The position numbers were made by a program, and so were the translations under genes. Below, piece after piece: positions 1-12,621 of a DNA stretch of 64,000 bases. Position 1 is the stretch's first letter, and each line of letters opens with the position of its first letter. The DNA is taken from the NCBI GenBank assembly GCA_964035545.1, contig OZ037766.1, positions 5,185,722-5,249,721 on the forward strand. The letters are read 5' to 3'. The stretch comes from Bugula neritina. Its lineage: Eukaryota > Bryozoa > Gymnolaemata > Cheilostomatida > Bugulidae. Under the pieces are notes generated by a model. The model did no database searches. It was not told the origin of the DNA and saw only the letters and a list, made by a program, of their open reading frames with translations.

Positions 1-218
1 TATAAATAGACTGTGTTCTCAATATAAATAGACTGTGTTCTCAATATAAATAGACTGTGTTCTCAATATAAATAGACTGTGTTCTCAATATAAATAGACT
101 GTGTTCTCAATATAAATAGACTGTGTTCTCAATATAAATAGACTGTGTTCTCAATATAAATAGACTGTGTTCTCAATATAAATAGACTGTGTTCTCAATA
201 TAAATAGACTGTGTTCTC
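1..218. repeat. 22-bp tandem repeat, about 10 copies
   Basis: About ten near-perfect head-to-tail copies of a 22-bp unit beginning TATAAATAGACTGTG fill the first 218 bases and probably continue to the left of the window. The array ends abruptly at GTTCTCTGTGCAC. The copies look almost identical, which suggests recent expansion or homogenisation. No ORF or gene is associated with it. Confidence 0.95.
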
Positions 219-2192
219 TGTGCACAAGAGCAACGTACCTAGTAGTTGAGCGGGCAGGCATACCCTTAGTACTAGTTAACATCTGGTGGCAAATGATATT
301 TATACAAACTGGTCACATTTCCTCTGTAAGCTAGGTCATTCAACCCAAATGGAAGAACTGCCCACATATGTAACTAGTCATAATAGACTGGGGGGGAGCA
401 ACCTATGGCCATTGAGCCTTTCTCAGTTCCCACCGTCTTGTTAAGGTCATTACACCCTGAGGATGTGAAGCTATTCGTGGCTTATTAGTAGAAACTGCTA
501 AGCATATGGTAGAGTATGGAAAGAGCACTTGTGGCAGGTACTCCAACTTCCACTGACCATATACTAGTGTCCTCACTTGGACAGCTCATATTATATACTA
601 GTGTCCTTCAGTAACTTATATTGATATAATTACAGCATGCAGGCTGCAAAGCAGTGGCACTAAAGTGAATGTATCCACTATCTTGGTGTGGGTCTGCATT
701 TCACAAGTAAATTGATAAACATTCTCTAAACTCTATGGGTGCTCCTGCTTTCTTATTTACTTCAAACTTTAGATGCAAAGCATCTGCAACTGTGCATTTC
801 TCCTTACTATGAAGTCCCAGGTTGAAGGGAATGAGCTGAATAATCATATAATTTATAATTTAGTACTGCCAGGAGCTGCAGGCTTGTTTCTCTTTAATAT
901 TTAATAAGTTCAGCCCAACTCCCATGTGATTATTGTAAACCCAACCCACTTTTCCTTCTCATCTCATCATTTACCGGAGTATGAGTAAGGATACTACATG
1001 TTAAATCATGGATTTAAAACGTTACACAAGTTGTAAAACCTGGATTCAGGTTATAAAACCAACTCTTTGAGGATTATCAAGTATTATACTTGTTCGGTTT
1101 ACTTTCAGTAGAGTTGTCTCCCCTCTTGACTCGCCGCTAAATTTTCAAATAATCATATTTCATGTTGATTGCTCAACTCTTGTTAATCATGTTAAGGTAT
1201 TCTAAACATCCCACCTATTATGCTGTAACATAGCTTACAATGCTTATTAGAAATAACACATTGTTGGTAGCATTGAGTAATTTTAAGGAATGAAACAATA
1301 GGAATGGTTATTGAATGTAACTGTATAATAATATAGAATGTCAGTTTGAAATGTTCATCTGCTGGTCTTTGAAATCAACAATATTCCTGAAAATAGTGAA
1401 CTATTATAGTGCAGCACCTGTCAGAGTAAAATATGGTGAGGGAAACTTACTTATCTATTAACATATCACTTATATTACTACTACGGCACAGTCTTTGTTA
1501 CCTGTTGACTATTATACTAACATTAAATTACTATCTCAGACTATACTGAAGGCTTTATAACTCAGTGCAAACCTGATTCAGCATTTTAAGCCTTAATATT
1601 ATGATGATTTATGCCAAAATTCATGTGTTGAGTTGGTGAGATATTCTCCACGGTGTGTTCAGGTGTGTTGTGAGACCACAGGTGTACATGTGTTGTGTAG
1701 CTTACCTGAGTCTGGTAATCAGTCAAACTGGCTCATGTTTTTCATGTCACCCCTGTCAAGTATAACACATAAGACAGAATTTATAGTTCTGCTAAGGGAA
1801 ATATTTGTATGTATATCTGTGTATTTATATGGTTCTTATCATATATTGCGTATGCTGAGCTATAATTTATTAATATATTATTGTTTTACTGGCGATGCTT
1901 TAAAATAGCATGAATTTCACTTTTTTATTATCTATTATTATTTCTTATTGCCTGTTGGGGTGGAGGACAGCTATAGGATGCTAACAGCTATTGCGTTATT
2001 TTCTATAATTAGGGTTTTTGACGTTTCAAAGCAAAAATCAACAACAATAAACACTTTCTGAGTGGGCTGTAATTGAATATACAGTTACATAAAGTATCTT
2101 CCAGTTTTATACTTCATCAATCCTCAAAATAGGTTATTGCTGTGGTTGGAATTATTTAATTGTACCCAGTCTTGAGTAATGAGTAATGATGG

Positions 2193-2396
2193 TCACGTGA
2201 TACTAGTTGCTATGTTCTTTGATGATGAGAATAGCTCGAACTTTTGAAGTTTCCAGAAAACCTTATTTTTGCCGTTTTCTTTGGAATTTTTGGCAAACAT
2301 GAGCTTCTTCAAGCTATAGTGTAATTGTTCATTGTTTTCTTTTAATCTTGCCACATCAAACTCTGTGCTATTACTTGTTCCTAACTGCAGCTGCAT
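2193..2396 (-). CDS. Possible terminal exon, unrecognised
   Basis: A minus-strand open frame of 67 codons, rich in Lys, Glu, Asn and Leu with coiled-coil-like spacing (FDVARLKENNEQLHYSLKK). It is preceded by a pyrimidine-rich tract and an AG (TTTTGTTATGCAG), so it could be a last exon. No partner exon was found upstream, and no family is recognised. AT-rich sequence often produces Lys/Asn-rich open frames by chance, so this is weak. Confidence 0.15.
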   Translation of the reverse strand: MQLQLGTSNSTEFDVARLKENNEQLHYSLKKLMFAKNSKENGKNKVFWKLQKFELFSSSKNIATSIT

Positions 2397-2783
2397 AACA
2401 AAAGCTAGAGTTGTTTGATTTCGGAGATAAAATTAGAAGACCCTCCAAAAGTAGTTGCTACGCGGAGATTAAGTCTAGGTATTGTAATCCTGATAAATGA
2501 TGGCGGCAATCGTAATATCTTTGTAGTCTGTAGTCAAGTGTAGCCAGTTTGGTAACGGTGTGTATACTGATATAATCTTACAGTCAGAGTAAGCTGTAGT
2601 ACGTGACTATGGTTAAGTAACAACCTTAGCTAAACAGTTGACACTGCATTAAATGGTATTATAGTACATGTTAATATTGTGATATGGAGAGTTATTTACT
2701 CCTGTGTATAATTGGGTCTACTGGGTCTACTGTTCTAGTGGTGTGCATGTTTAAGGGTAATACAAACTACAGTGACTACTAGT

Positions 2784-3090
2784 CTAGGGGTGTCCAACGT
2801 TTTCAGAGTAGTGAAGGCCACTTCGTAAAATTTAGCTTGAGCTGGGGGCTACAGCATCAGTATTTTCAAATTACTTTATTCCAACTTCCTATGAATCATT
2901 ACACAATGAAGTGCCAATATTTACTGGATTTTGTAGCATGTATATAAATAAGACATTTGAAAGGTGGTTTTTCAGCTCTAGCTCATGTATGTGTGCAAAA
3001 TAATGTTATGTGTTATACCTTTAAGGGCCACATAAATGCCCGATCCCCCCTCCCCCCATCTAGCCCTGTGGACGCCTGTTACACAGCCCT
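2784..3090. mobile_element. Degraded hAT-type MITE (inverted relative to the copy at 31.5 kb)
   Basis: This stretch aligns by eye, in opposite orientation, along nearly its whole length with the element at 31510-31851. Shared segments include GCTGGGGGC(C/T)ACAG, ATGAATCATTACACAA and AGGGCCACATAAATG. The ends are CTAGGGGTGTCCAAC and the complement of GTTACACAGCCCT. The flanking 8-mers ctactagt (2776-2783) and atactagt (3091-3098) match at 7 of 8 positions, as expected for an old hAT target-site duplication. It has no coding capacity. Confidence 0.75.
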
Positions 3091-4478
3091 ATACTAGTCC
3101 TTTTAATAGTTACAATTTCAGTTGAAAGTTTTATGATCCCATCACAGGAAAAAAGATTATTTTAGTATAATGTTGCAATGTAACTATTTGTTATCAAATG
3201 CTATATGGCGAATGTTGGTAGTGTGTGGTTAAGTTTGTGTCCTGTTTGTGGGGAACAGGAGGCCTGCATGCGGATACCCACCACATTCATTACATGCCCC
3301 ACTGTGTCACTCATCAACTTTTAGATTCGTGCACTATGAGTTTTATTAGTCACTCAGTCCTGCACTTCAGAATAATATGTAACTCAAACACATAATAATC
3401 ATATACTCTTGGTGCAAAAAATGTTGCTGGCTTCTATGGTCTGTCTTACATATTGTAGTTGTTATTTATATCCTTGTGGCAATAATTGCCAGCCAATGGG
3501 GACATGCTAATATTATAGTACTGCTCATCATGTTTTGAGTTGGTATTTTTAGAACATAATTATAATTATTATGTATGTGCGTGGGAAGCAATCGGCTATG
3601 CGGGTCACTCCAGTCTTCTATAATCAATCATGTCCTTTGTACCCTAGTATTATTTCATATACGATTTCTTGTTTTACTTTATATTATTTATTTACTATTA
3701 TATTATCTATCGCTGAAACAACCCTCCAGCCTAACCATGAGTTTGTTATTTCGGCAAATATAAGCAGCTACATGATTTACTAACAATATTTAATAATCAG
3801 CCAGAGTTCATCTTTCAGTAACTCTCCCCACTGAGTAAGTTAGTTCTATAAACTTTGGTGGTTGTAAATTATTTACAATCTATACAAGTAATTTCAGCTA
3901 GACAACTTTCTCATGCTGAGTAGAGGCTAGTTAGATTAATTGGTATAAGTCTAGCAATCGGTTTGTGTAACATGAGTTGATATATAATATATAATATAAG
4001 TTGCGATTTTAATTATCAAAACTTTCCTCAGCTCACCCATGGCCCCAATTTATCATAATATTGCAATACCAAATAATTTTAGCATCAACTGCTGCATTAC
4101 CAATACCAATTACTTCATTACCAATACCAATTACTGTAAGCACATTATCAATTACCAATGTTAAATAGTGTATGAACTATACCAGTTATTGCAAATTAGC
4201 AAAAATCCTACTGACAACTAAATTATTGAACTTCTTAAAAACTGCAGCTAGTACTATTTTGTGACCTGTACCCTTTCAGACTTGCCTTTGAAATTGTGTT
4301 ATTATTTTTCATGGTGGTTCTGTGACTATCTTGTTCAACTCGAAAGTTAACTACATGAACTTTAAAAGTTTGAAATAATCAAATTTTCTAGTATAGTTTT
4401 ACATCGTAATTATTTTGCCTTCTTGTCTAAACTAATATATATTGTATATAATAAAAAAATTGTTTGCTATGTTTACAG

Positions 4479-4945
4479 CCAAAACAGATGAACCAATACA
4501 AAGGCCAAAGTTGCATGAAGACCCTTGGGACCCTGCAGATAAACAGCTGTTGGACTCAAAATGTGGTGTGACTCAGTATTTTCAAAAGTATCATTCCACA
4601 ACCGGGTCCTCTCCGTTAGGTAAACTCCCAGAGAAATTTCAACACAACTATAAGCTCAATGCTGATGAGCCGTATGATTTGGAAAGGAGTTTCCAGCCAC
4701 CCTATGAGCATTCAGCTTACAACACCGATGACGTTGCGCCGGACGCGCAGTTACAGAGTACATTGATGAGTCATAGCACAACGCTAGAAGATTTGGACGC
4801 AACGTGCTCGGAATCTGTTTCAACTCTCTCAATGGCCACAACTATGGCGGATAATGCATTCCAAGATGGCTTGGCCAAGTTGGATGCTAACATTGCTAAA
4901 CTACAAGAATCGTTGAAAACTTCCAGACTTGGGGCTTCATTGTAA
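4479..4945 (+). CDS. Terminal exon of an unrecognised protein
   Basis: An open frame of about 155 codons ends at a stop at 4943-4945. It starts either at an acceptor (TATGTTTACAG, exon from 4479, entering in phase 1) or at an ATG at 4469-4471. Codon content is protein-like and unlike the surrounding AT-rich noise. The first part is Pro/Trp/Tyr-containing (HEDPWDPADKQLLDSKCG, QYFQKYHSTTG). The end is acidic then helical (NAFQDGLAKLDANIAKLQES). I do not recognise the family. No upstream exon ending in phase 1 could be found in 1-4440, so it is either a last exon of a gene starting left of the window or a small single-exon gene with a weak start context. Its 3' end faces the minus-strand gene ending at 5561, so the two are convergent. 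Confidence 0.55.
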
Positions 4946-5551
4946 CTTTTATACTAATTATTATTTCTAAACTTCTACCGTCCAGCACTTGTGATCTACG
5001 AATGAATTTATTAGCCTCTTTCCCTACGATTAGCATGTCTTCCATGTATTTTAAACAAACTATAGTTGTGGTGCTAGAATCACTGAATGTGTGAGTGAGA
5101 TGATTAGTGGGTGCGGCCTCTTGTGATTGGTAATTTATCATTTTGTGGGGTGAGTTTCAGGATTATTTGGTATTGATAAGCTTTTAGCATATTAAAAATA
5201 TAGATTGTATTATTAAAAACAAGATACTGTAATGTTTGTTGATTATATCCAATACAATATTTTATTGAAATGTAAAAATTTGCTAACAAAAATATACAAT
5301 ATGTAGAAAAAATTGAGCAAATCAGTGGAAAGAAGCAAATAAAACATTAGCAAAACAACAACTACGTGCATTTGCATACATTATAATGCTACAAAAATTA
5401 AAATATGCTAATCCAATAACATAAATACAGTTTGGTGTTTAATGTCTATTTTAGCTGATAGATTACAAGGCAAAATTAGCCAAAATACCAAATATGTTCA
5501 GCTCAGCTTGTAAAAAGAACATATTGAAGACTGCAAATCTCCCTTCGTGGC

Positions 5552-5557
5552 TTTATT
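5552..5557 (-). terminator. Candidate polyadenylation signal AATAAA
   Basis: On the minus strand AATAAA begins four bases after the TAA stop of the proposed last exon at 5561-5587. The implied 3' UTR is very short, but the placement agrees with gene termination there. Confidence 0.35.
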
Positions 5558-5560
5558 GGT

Positions 5561-5587
5561 TTACCACTGACTCATATAATCCTTATT
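5561..5587 (-). CDS. Candidate last exon of small minus-strand gene
   Basis: A 27-nt exon (8 codons plus TAA; NKDYMSQW). It is preceded by a long pyrimidine-rich tract and the acceptor TTCTTTGTAG, and enters in phase 0, exactly what the exon at 6500-6569 requires. It is followed at once by AATAAA. Because it is so short, the assignment rests on splice-site quality and phase only. Confidence 0.4.
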   Translation of the reverse strand, partial: NKDYMSQW

Positions 5588-6499
5588 CTACAAAGAATAA
5601 CAACACGGAGAGAATTACAGGAACCATGAGTATCTCTACCACTTTTTAAATATTACGTTATAGTTTTAAATGCTGTATTAATGTGTATTGAAATATCCAA
5701 AGCTTTTTCTTTGCATTATTTTGTTTAGCTTTTTTGCAGACAAGCTACACTACATATTATAGGGAAGTCCCTGCTCCTGTGTGAACTGGTTTAGTGCAGC
5801 AGAATAAGTAAGTGTCTATATAATACTTCTTCTTCTTTAATAATATGTTTGATGCATTTAGTTGTTTCTGGCTTGCCATAACATAATAGCAGTTTTAAAG
5901 CTTCTATTTATGTTTTCATGCAGCAGTATTAATTTTGAAGATTTGCAATTTGTTTTTGTTAAATAGGTTTGTTATTTTAGTCTATAAGGTGTTCACTAAG
6001 TGCAAATAACAACACAGTGAAAATTCAATCTAAACATGGATTTATAAGTAGGCTAAAATTAATTATTTGATAAAATATTCTGTGAAAAAATATTTTATGT
6101 TATCCTTGTTGAGAAACTGGCTTGAAATTTCAAGTTTTTGGCTACTAGCATTGTTGAGCATAGTTTACAAACATCACTGCATACACACATGCATGGCATG
6201 ATGGCAAGAAACCTTTCAGCTTTTTGGAGATTGTCTTCTATTTTCCAACTATTTGCCACACCCTGGCCAAAACATTATTTTTTATATTGTGGCTGTTTTA
6301 TCAGCTGATATTAGATAATAAAATTGACAATTTTCTTAAACCAAAATTATTTAAAATTGGGATTGATGTAAAACTTATAATTCAATTAATGTCTACATAC
6401 TAAGTGTAGTTCTGTAATATATCTAGCTTTTATAATTCAACACAAACATTCACTTCCTGTTAGTTTAAAAAAACTGTTGCATGTCAAGGACATACTCAC
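5588..6499. other. Presumed intron of the small minus-strand gene
   Basis: AT-rich sequence without convincing coding content on either strand. It lies between two phase-compatible minus-strand exons and is best read as an intron. Confidence 0.4.
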
Positions 6500-6569
6500 A
6501 TTGTACCGGTTAGGCAGCTTTGCACTGTACTCTTGCAGCTGTTGATTATACACATCCCTACGTCTCTGC
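6500..6569 (-). CDS. Internal exon of small minus-strand gene
   Basis: A 70-nt exon with a good acceptor (GGTTTTACAG) and donor (AAT|GTGAGT). In the frame set by the upstream exon it encodes QRRRDVYNQQLQEYSAKLPN plus RYN, a basic, helical, coiled-coil-like segment. It enters after two codon bases and leaves in phase 0. Confidence 0.65.
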
Positions 6570-9500
6570 CTGTAAAACCAACGGAAATGAAGTTTACCCA
6601 TATTAAGCAAAAATAAAACACATGTTTCAAAATTAAATCAGTTGTCCTTTACAATACATTCAAGTGTGCCTCAACTTATTGGTTAATTCAAAATTATAAA
6701 ATCCAGGGTTAATCAATAGCGACCTTGAAAAATAATCTCGAACTAAGTAGGGCAGAAGTACAAAATGTCTGCCTTCAATCATTTTATTACTTAAAGATAA
6801 ATCAGCAGTCATTGACTGATTCAAATTGCTATGGAACTTTTACAACTGACAGTTATAAAAGTGCTACATGCAGCTATCTATTAGGCCTGGTAGCTAATCC
6901 TCAACCTATCCCTCAGTCTTAGGCCTCCGTACTTGGACTATTAGCAGTAGGAGGCAGTACTAGCTTGGCAGCTTCAAACTCTAATACTGATCATTTTACA
7001 GCATAAGTTTTACAGACGCAAGTAGAGTAGGAGCTATGCAGCCACAATTGATTAGAGTGATAGTGTAAACTGTAAAGTATATTTAATCATGTATTACTTT
7101 ATATAAGAAATTTGCTTATGATATTCCCAGGTGTTAGGTTGTTCTTGTTAATTAGTTATACGGAGTTAGTGATGCACGTGCATTCATATTGTAAGAAAAC
7201 CCATAAATTCTGAAAACAAAATTGGTATCTAAATTCATTGAATAAAGTTATGAAAATTCTAGTGACCAGTGACTAGGATTAGTAAGGAGCAATAAATAGC
7301 CGAAAAAAGTTCAAAAAGTTGATCTAACTATTTCAGAGTTTACATAAATGGTATCTGTTATAACCCTTTATACAACTGACCAAAATTCTAGTTATTTACA
7401 CCACTTAAAGTATTTGGGCTTGGTAATGAACAAAATTCCAGTAGAAAACACTTCTGCTCTAAAGATATAAACAGTAGATTACATCAAATTTATATGTTTA
7501 TACATTTACAACATGGCAGATGGTACAAAACTGGGAGAAAGCTTGGGGAGGGTGATTTGAAAACAATGGCTGAACCACATAATTTGCATTATGAAGCACA
7601 GTAGCTTATCTTTAAAGGGCATTTCTGGGAACTGGGCAGACCATTTCACTGTTTCAAGTTTTCTATTACAATCTCAACCTCTAATAAACAGGAGTTTTAT
7701 CTCTACTGCCATTGAAGCTTTTTTTATTATAATTTTTGGTAGTAGTTGTTTAGATGCTGGAATTCCGTTTTAAACCTCTAGTTGGTACATAGAATCATTA
7801 TAATCAGGCATTTAAAGAGGATACTGACAAAGAAAGTGTTAATAATGTTCAGCCCTAAATTAATAGTAAGCATCTGTTCAAGAAAAATTATTAACTTACT
7901 AACTTATTATTAGGAAGCATCTACAGCTAAAGTATAGCACAGATGGACAAAGGAAATGCAACTATTACATCATTTTTAAATATTACACCCGGGTAGGCAA
8001 GACAACATAAATGCAGAACCATAGAAGCTAAGGTTTGACCTTACGGGTACAAATACTGTCACCCAATCTTCCTCAAAGATATGAACAATAATCTGAAACA
8101 ATTATGTTAGAGTTCATGAATGTACATTATTTCCAATAATATCAGGATTACAAATAGGGTTTTAAAACTAGTTTGCTAATACAAAACTAAACTGGCTGTA
8201 TGATTTACAGACTAAAAATATAATAAATATGGTTTTAATGGACAGTTAGTTGAAATATAAAGTCTGTATTTGGGTTTCAATATAGACTTTGAAGAATAAT
8301 TATAAACTTCACTTCTTACAAAATCTATATTAATGACCGCCGACTTTGAATACAACTGTGGCCTAATTTGCATTCTGTAATTAATAGTGAAATATTGAAC
8401 CACACTTTGGCTTGTAAATAAAACGCTATCTTACATGGTCTGTACATGTTTCAGTCATTCTGAGTTTCAACTTGAAAAACTTACACACAATACATATCAT
8501 ATAGTTGTATTATGTCTACGAAAATAACTTATTGAAACTCATTTAAATTGTTCATGGTGTGTAAACAATTTAAATAAATTTAAAATTAAATGACCTCCTT
8601 TCCATGTCTAATACATTTCTACCCAAAGAAAAGTGCAGTAGCCAATAGCAAGTAAGTTCATTAGAAATGTTCCCAAGCAGTAAAACCCTTAGGGAAAGTT
8701 ATGCAAGTCTGTTTAATTGAAATTTATTGCTGGCAGTGATCTTCGTTTTCCACTGTCTGGGATATAATGAAATACTGCAATACTGCAACTCTTACGTAAG
8801 TATTAGTTTATCTACTATTAAAGGCTGCAGAATCAAAAAGAAAGCAGGTTAATAACCTGTCAGTGGGAAGATGTTCTCTGATACTTCAGCAGGCAGTGAT
8901 TAATCTCCGAGTATATTGAAACTAATTAGTAGAAATCGCCTCATTGTAATCGTTCCCTACTTACAACAGTACTACTGGCTTCTACATTCAAACACTCTTC
9001 TTCAATAGTAATAGTTCTAAGACTTAGTACTAAGTCTTCGATTTTAGTTTTACAAACTTTGCAAATACATTTTATTTCTTGCTAACTTATAATCGAAAAT
9101 CTTGATTAAACTTTTTTTACATTTAATGTGAGTTTAAATTTAATTTTTAAAAACACTGAAATTTTTTTATATATTTCTATACAATAATTTATTACATGAA
9201 TACAACTTAATTGCAGATTTAGCAGACTTTAGCTAATCAATAGCAATTAGTTACAATGATATGCAAGACTGGAATGCAAAGTTAATTAGCCAAAAATATT
9301 GCTCAGTTGCCACGAACAATTCTAAACAGCACGTAATATAAATAATTACATTCCATTGAAATGTTTGTTATGCATTATTGCTACTGTATCACAATAACGT
9401 AGTGTTTAATGCAACCAACACAGCGTAGGTAGAAAAAATGAGTGCGGATTAATAATCCAATCAGTGCAATGCTAATTATTACAAGTATTTATATAAATAA

Positions 9501-10993
9501 ATCAACACTCTTGTAACCTGCGATACAAAGTTGAATGTAACTATACTAGAAATAAAACTTCCTGTTATCCAAGCAGCACCCAATGAGCTATTTTATAGAA
9601 TATTATAAAGAATGTAAAATGGAAAGGCCCATGGCATTATAAAATAAAAATATCACATGTTTAGGAACATTAAACATTTTATATGGCCACGATTAGGTAT
9701 CACAGCCCTTTGCCCTGTCTATTAATTTGGCTCTTACAAACATTTAATATTTGATTAATCTATTTTGGGCCCACTATACTCTATAGAAATTATTCCCCTG
9801 ATTAGTGTCATTATATAGTAACAAGTTATAGCTAATTACTTTATACAATATCAATGTTTGCTCTTATGTCAGGTATTGAATGCTATGGGTAGAATGAAAC
9901 CACAGTTTAAATCTGTATAAAATTTCTTGGTTAAAATTTTAAAATTAGAAATAAGCCAAGTGCATATTGACTGCACATCACATTTCCTTTTAATAATTAA
10001 ACTGTTCATATACATATCTGACCACTGATTAATTATTAATTAACTTAATGCAGCAGCTTATAAAACCCCTGCTTGATCAGTAAGCTTGTTAATCAGCTTT
10101 CTTTTCAGTGAAATGGACAATAAGGAAATTAAAACATGGTTTTACACATTAAAAGTATATTAGTTTGGTTGTAGTAGTATGACTGAAGTACTTACTGACT
10201 CAATGCATTGCCAATGAAAAGGAAATGAGGCAGAGGACATTATACTGACTGAAAGATGAACATGAGGCTAACAATGACTCATTGACATAAAGAAATAAAT
10301 TATTTCTTTGTTGCATTAATTTCCTAAAATATGTAATAATAGCTAAAATATGGGTAAAATTCTATAAAAAATAATAAGATAAAAATTAAAGTTTAAATAA
10401 ATTTAAATAAAATCAAAAATGGAAAATGTCATTGATAACTCTACTAGTTTAAGACTGGGATTGGAGAATGAAATAGCAAAGTTAATTTTATTACAGCCTA
10501 GCTTCTAACTTTTCAATCTGACGCGAGAGAGGAAGCTTTTTTAGACAATAGTCTGTCGAATTTTTGGAAACCGCATATAAAACTTCAGCCTGGAGAAAAT
10601 TAGCCACTAATTTATGAGCATTATAGTTCTAATCTCTGAATAGGCATGAAAGTTCAGCTGCATCTGATTATCACCCTTATTTTATTATTTAAATTTAGTA
10701 CTTTGATAACAATTAAACTCCTATAATTTATACTCTGTTGAGGGTCAAGGAAATACACTGCATTAGAATATCATCTCAGCGAGTCAATCAATCATAACTG
10801 CTAAAGATATGAATATTTCAGTTAATTGGATCACTGATAAATGTTACAGGAATGTGTCATAAAAATAGGCTTAGAGTTGACCAAACTACTCTAGCTGTTC
10901 ATCTACATTAAACATACATACAGCTCAGGACTGAGGTAAGAATCAGTTCTGAGTAGCACTTTGACTAATCTGTTGCTAGCCCAGTGGTCGTAC
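6570..10993. other. Long presumed intron, no gene seen
   Basis: About 4.4 kb of AT-rich DNA between two phase-compatible minus-strand exons. Short open frames at 6725-6922, 7591-7773 and 8212-8403 show no protein-like composition. A perfect 20-bp palindrome lies at 9019-9038 (AAGACTTAGTACTAAGTCTT). Confidence 0.5.
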
Positions 10994-11133
10994 CTGTCAA
11001 CAGACTTTGCATCGTGACCATCTATACCAGGGGGACTGCCGACAACTCTGCACTCTGCCCTCGAGTAAAGCTCTCTCTCATAAGTTGATCCTCCAGAGAT
11101 GGGATTGTTAGATGGAGCACGCACGAAGGGACT
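10994..11133 (-). CDS. Second exon of small minus-strand gene
   Basis: A 140-nt exon between acceptor TGTATTGTAG and donor GACAG|GTACGA. It joins the first exon in phase 0 and ends in phase 2. The peptide is polar and low in hydrophobics (SPFVRAPSNNPISGGSTYER, then ELYSRAECRVVGSPPGIDGH), suggesting a flexible linker. I do not recognise a domain. Confidence 0.6.
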
Positions 11134-11241
11134 CTACAATACACAACTGGTGCTATCAACACACCAACTGAGCAACACAGAAAAGGTTATGATCCAGGCT
11201 GACACGTTTCAGTTAGACGATTCATGTTAAAATATACACAC

Positions 11242-11352
11242 CTGGCCTTCAGGCATGGCCAGTTTTACTTGCTTCTCCCAGTTAGCTTTTTTCATCAGCA
11301 CCCTCTCTTTTCTCCGAGCTTCATTATGCTCCTGTATACCAGACGCAGCCAT
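11242..11352 (-). CDS. First coding exon of a small minus-strand gene (about 115 aa, unrecognised)
   Basis: An ATG at 11352 opens a 37-codon exon starting MAASGIQEHNEARRKERVLM and ending at donor GGCCAG|GTGTGT. Exons at 11133-10994, 6569-6500 and 5587-5561 follow in compatible phase (0, 2, 0). Together they give a 348-nt coding sequence for a basic, mostly helical and disordered protein of about 115 residues. No signal peptide, membrane segment or catalytic motif is visible. Arg/Lys/Glu-rich helices with Tyr are common in centrosomal and ciliary proteins, but that is only a resemblance of composition. An alternative is that only the first three exons are right and the gene continues differently. 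Confidence 0.55.
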
Positions 11353-12449
11353 ACTGAGCAACGACGGGTGTTGTCTATACAGTCTACAATCTACACAGTG
11401 GTTATAGTAGTTTACAATGTACACCCTGAAATGGGTATGCAATCGTAATTGTATTGAATAAATGATAACCAATAGTGACTCAGTACTGAATCTTTGATAT
11501 TAAATTTGTCAGCTATTTGTTTAAGTTAAAACTACGAAAGTAAAGCATAAATGAATGGCTCCTGAGTAAGCCACAAATAAAATCAGTAGAGACTAATGAG
11601 TTATGAAATGGAGTTGTTTAAATAGCGAGAGTTCTAGCAGAACTTGGTAGTATGTAAAGTAGCTCAACTTTAAAATAAAGAGCTGTGACTCAAAGTTTTA
11701 GCGAAATTTTGCAAATAAAGTATCAACAAGCAATAAAACTTTGAATAAAGCTTGGTTTACTTGACATGAATTTCAACAGACAGGACTTAATTCTGCTATG
11801 AATGTTCCTAATACTTTTAGAGATTATCATTGAGGAACCAGAACAGAGGTAGCCTATATTATTCTACTAGATTTCATATTTATTCTTCCGTCGCCGATAG
11901 CCAGTTCTAGTTCGCAATATAATTATATATTCTCGAACCTATTAGTTCTAATGGTATCTATAAATAACTATAGTTATTTTCATTTGAAACAAGGCGAAGC
12001 TTAGTGTAGGCAATTTTTCGAAAACTAATATATTGAAACTCAACACAATGTTATCAGATTGAACAGCAAACACTCACCTGAACAAAGCAGAGTCTATATA
12101 GCGCAGACTGTCAACAATAACTGACAAGGTTGACAGGTAGGCAGCAGTAGAAAGTAGTTCAATGGCTGCAGTAATTGTAGCCTAGCAACAGCAAACATTT
12201 CAGATTGTTCACTCAGGAAAGAATAGGTCAATAGACTGTTGAACGTGTTATTTGTGGCAGTTTTATAAAAGCTGAATATTTGATTTTGCATTGACAAGGT
12301 TATTGATCAGGGTCATCATAGCAGTATATTATATATTGTGTAACAGTTTATGTTACATATTGTTCTGTAAATCGAATATGAAATATTTTACAGAGATGCA
12401 TAATTAACTAGCATTCTAAGGGCACAGGCCACCAATGAATATGAACATA

Positions 12450-12621
12450 CAGTGCTCCCTCCGTATCTCACTAAGTTGCAGTCCCAAACCTCACTTCATG
12501 ACATGGTAGATTACCAGATTTAACTTAAATTCAGCCATTTTGTCCATACACAGGCTACAGAACAGGAGTCCAATCCCTTCTCCTAACCTATGGAATTCCG
12601 TGAGATATGGAGGGCGCATGT
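12450..12621. mobile_element. Small inverted-repeat element (MITE-like)
   Basis: The left end GCTCCCTCCGTATCTCAC (12454-12471) and the right end GTGAGATATGGAGGGCGC (12600-12617) are inverted copies with few mismatches. They bracket about 130 bp of non-coding sequence. The structure fits a miniature inverted-repeat transposon of unassigned superfamily. No clear target duplication was found. Confidence 0.55.

Larger units (their letters stand above)
219..4440. other. Gene-free stretch with one transposon relic
   Basis: I see no convincing coding exon here. Short open frames (for example 1633-1908 +) lack codon structure or domain resemblance. A minus-strand open stretch at 2193-2396 has an acceptor-like sequence before it and is listed separately with low confidence. 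A degraded hAT-type element occupies 2784-3090. The rest is AT-rich intergenic sequence. Confidence 0.6.

Noticed and set aside
2500-2530. ATGGCGGCAATC followed by GTAATA as a first exon for the 4479 exon
   Set aside because: Phase 0 at the donor does not fit the phase-1 entry at 4479, and the exon would be only four codons.
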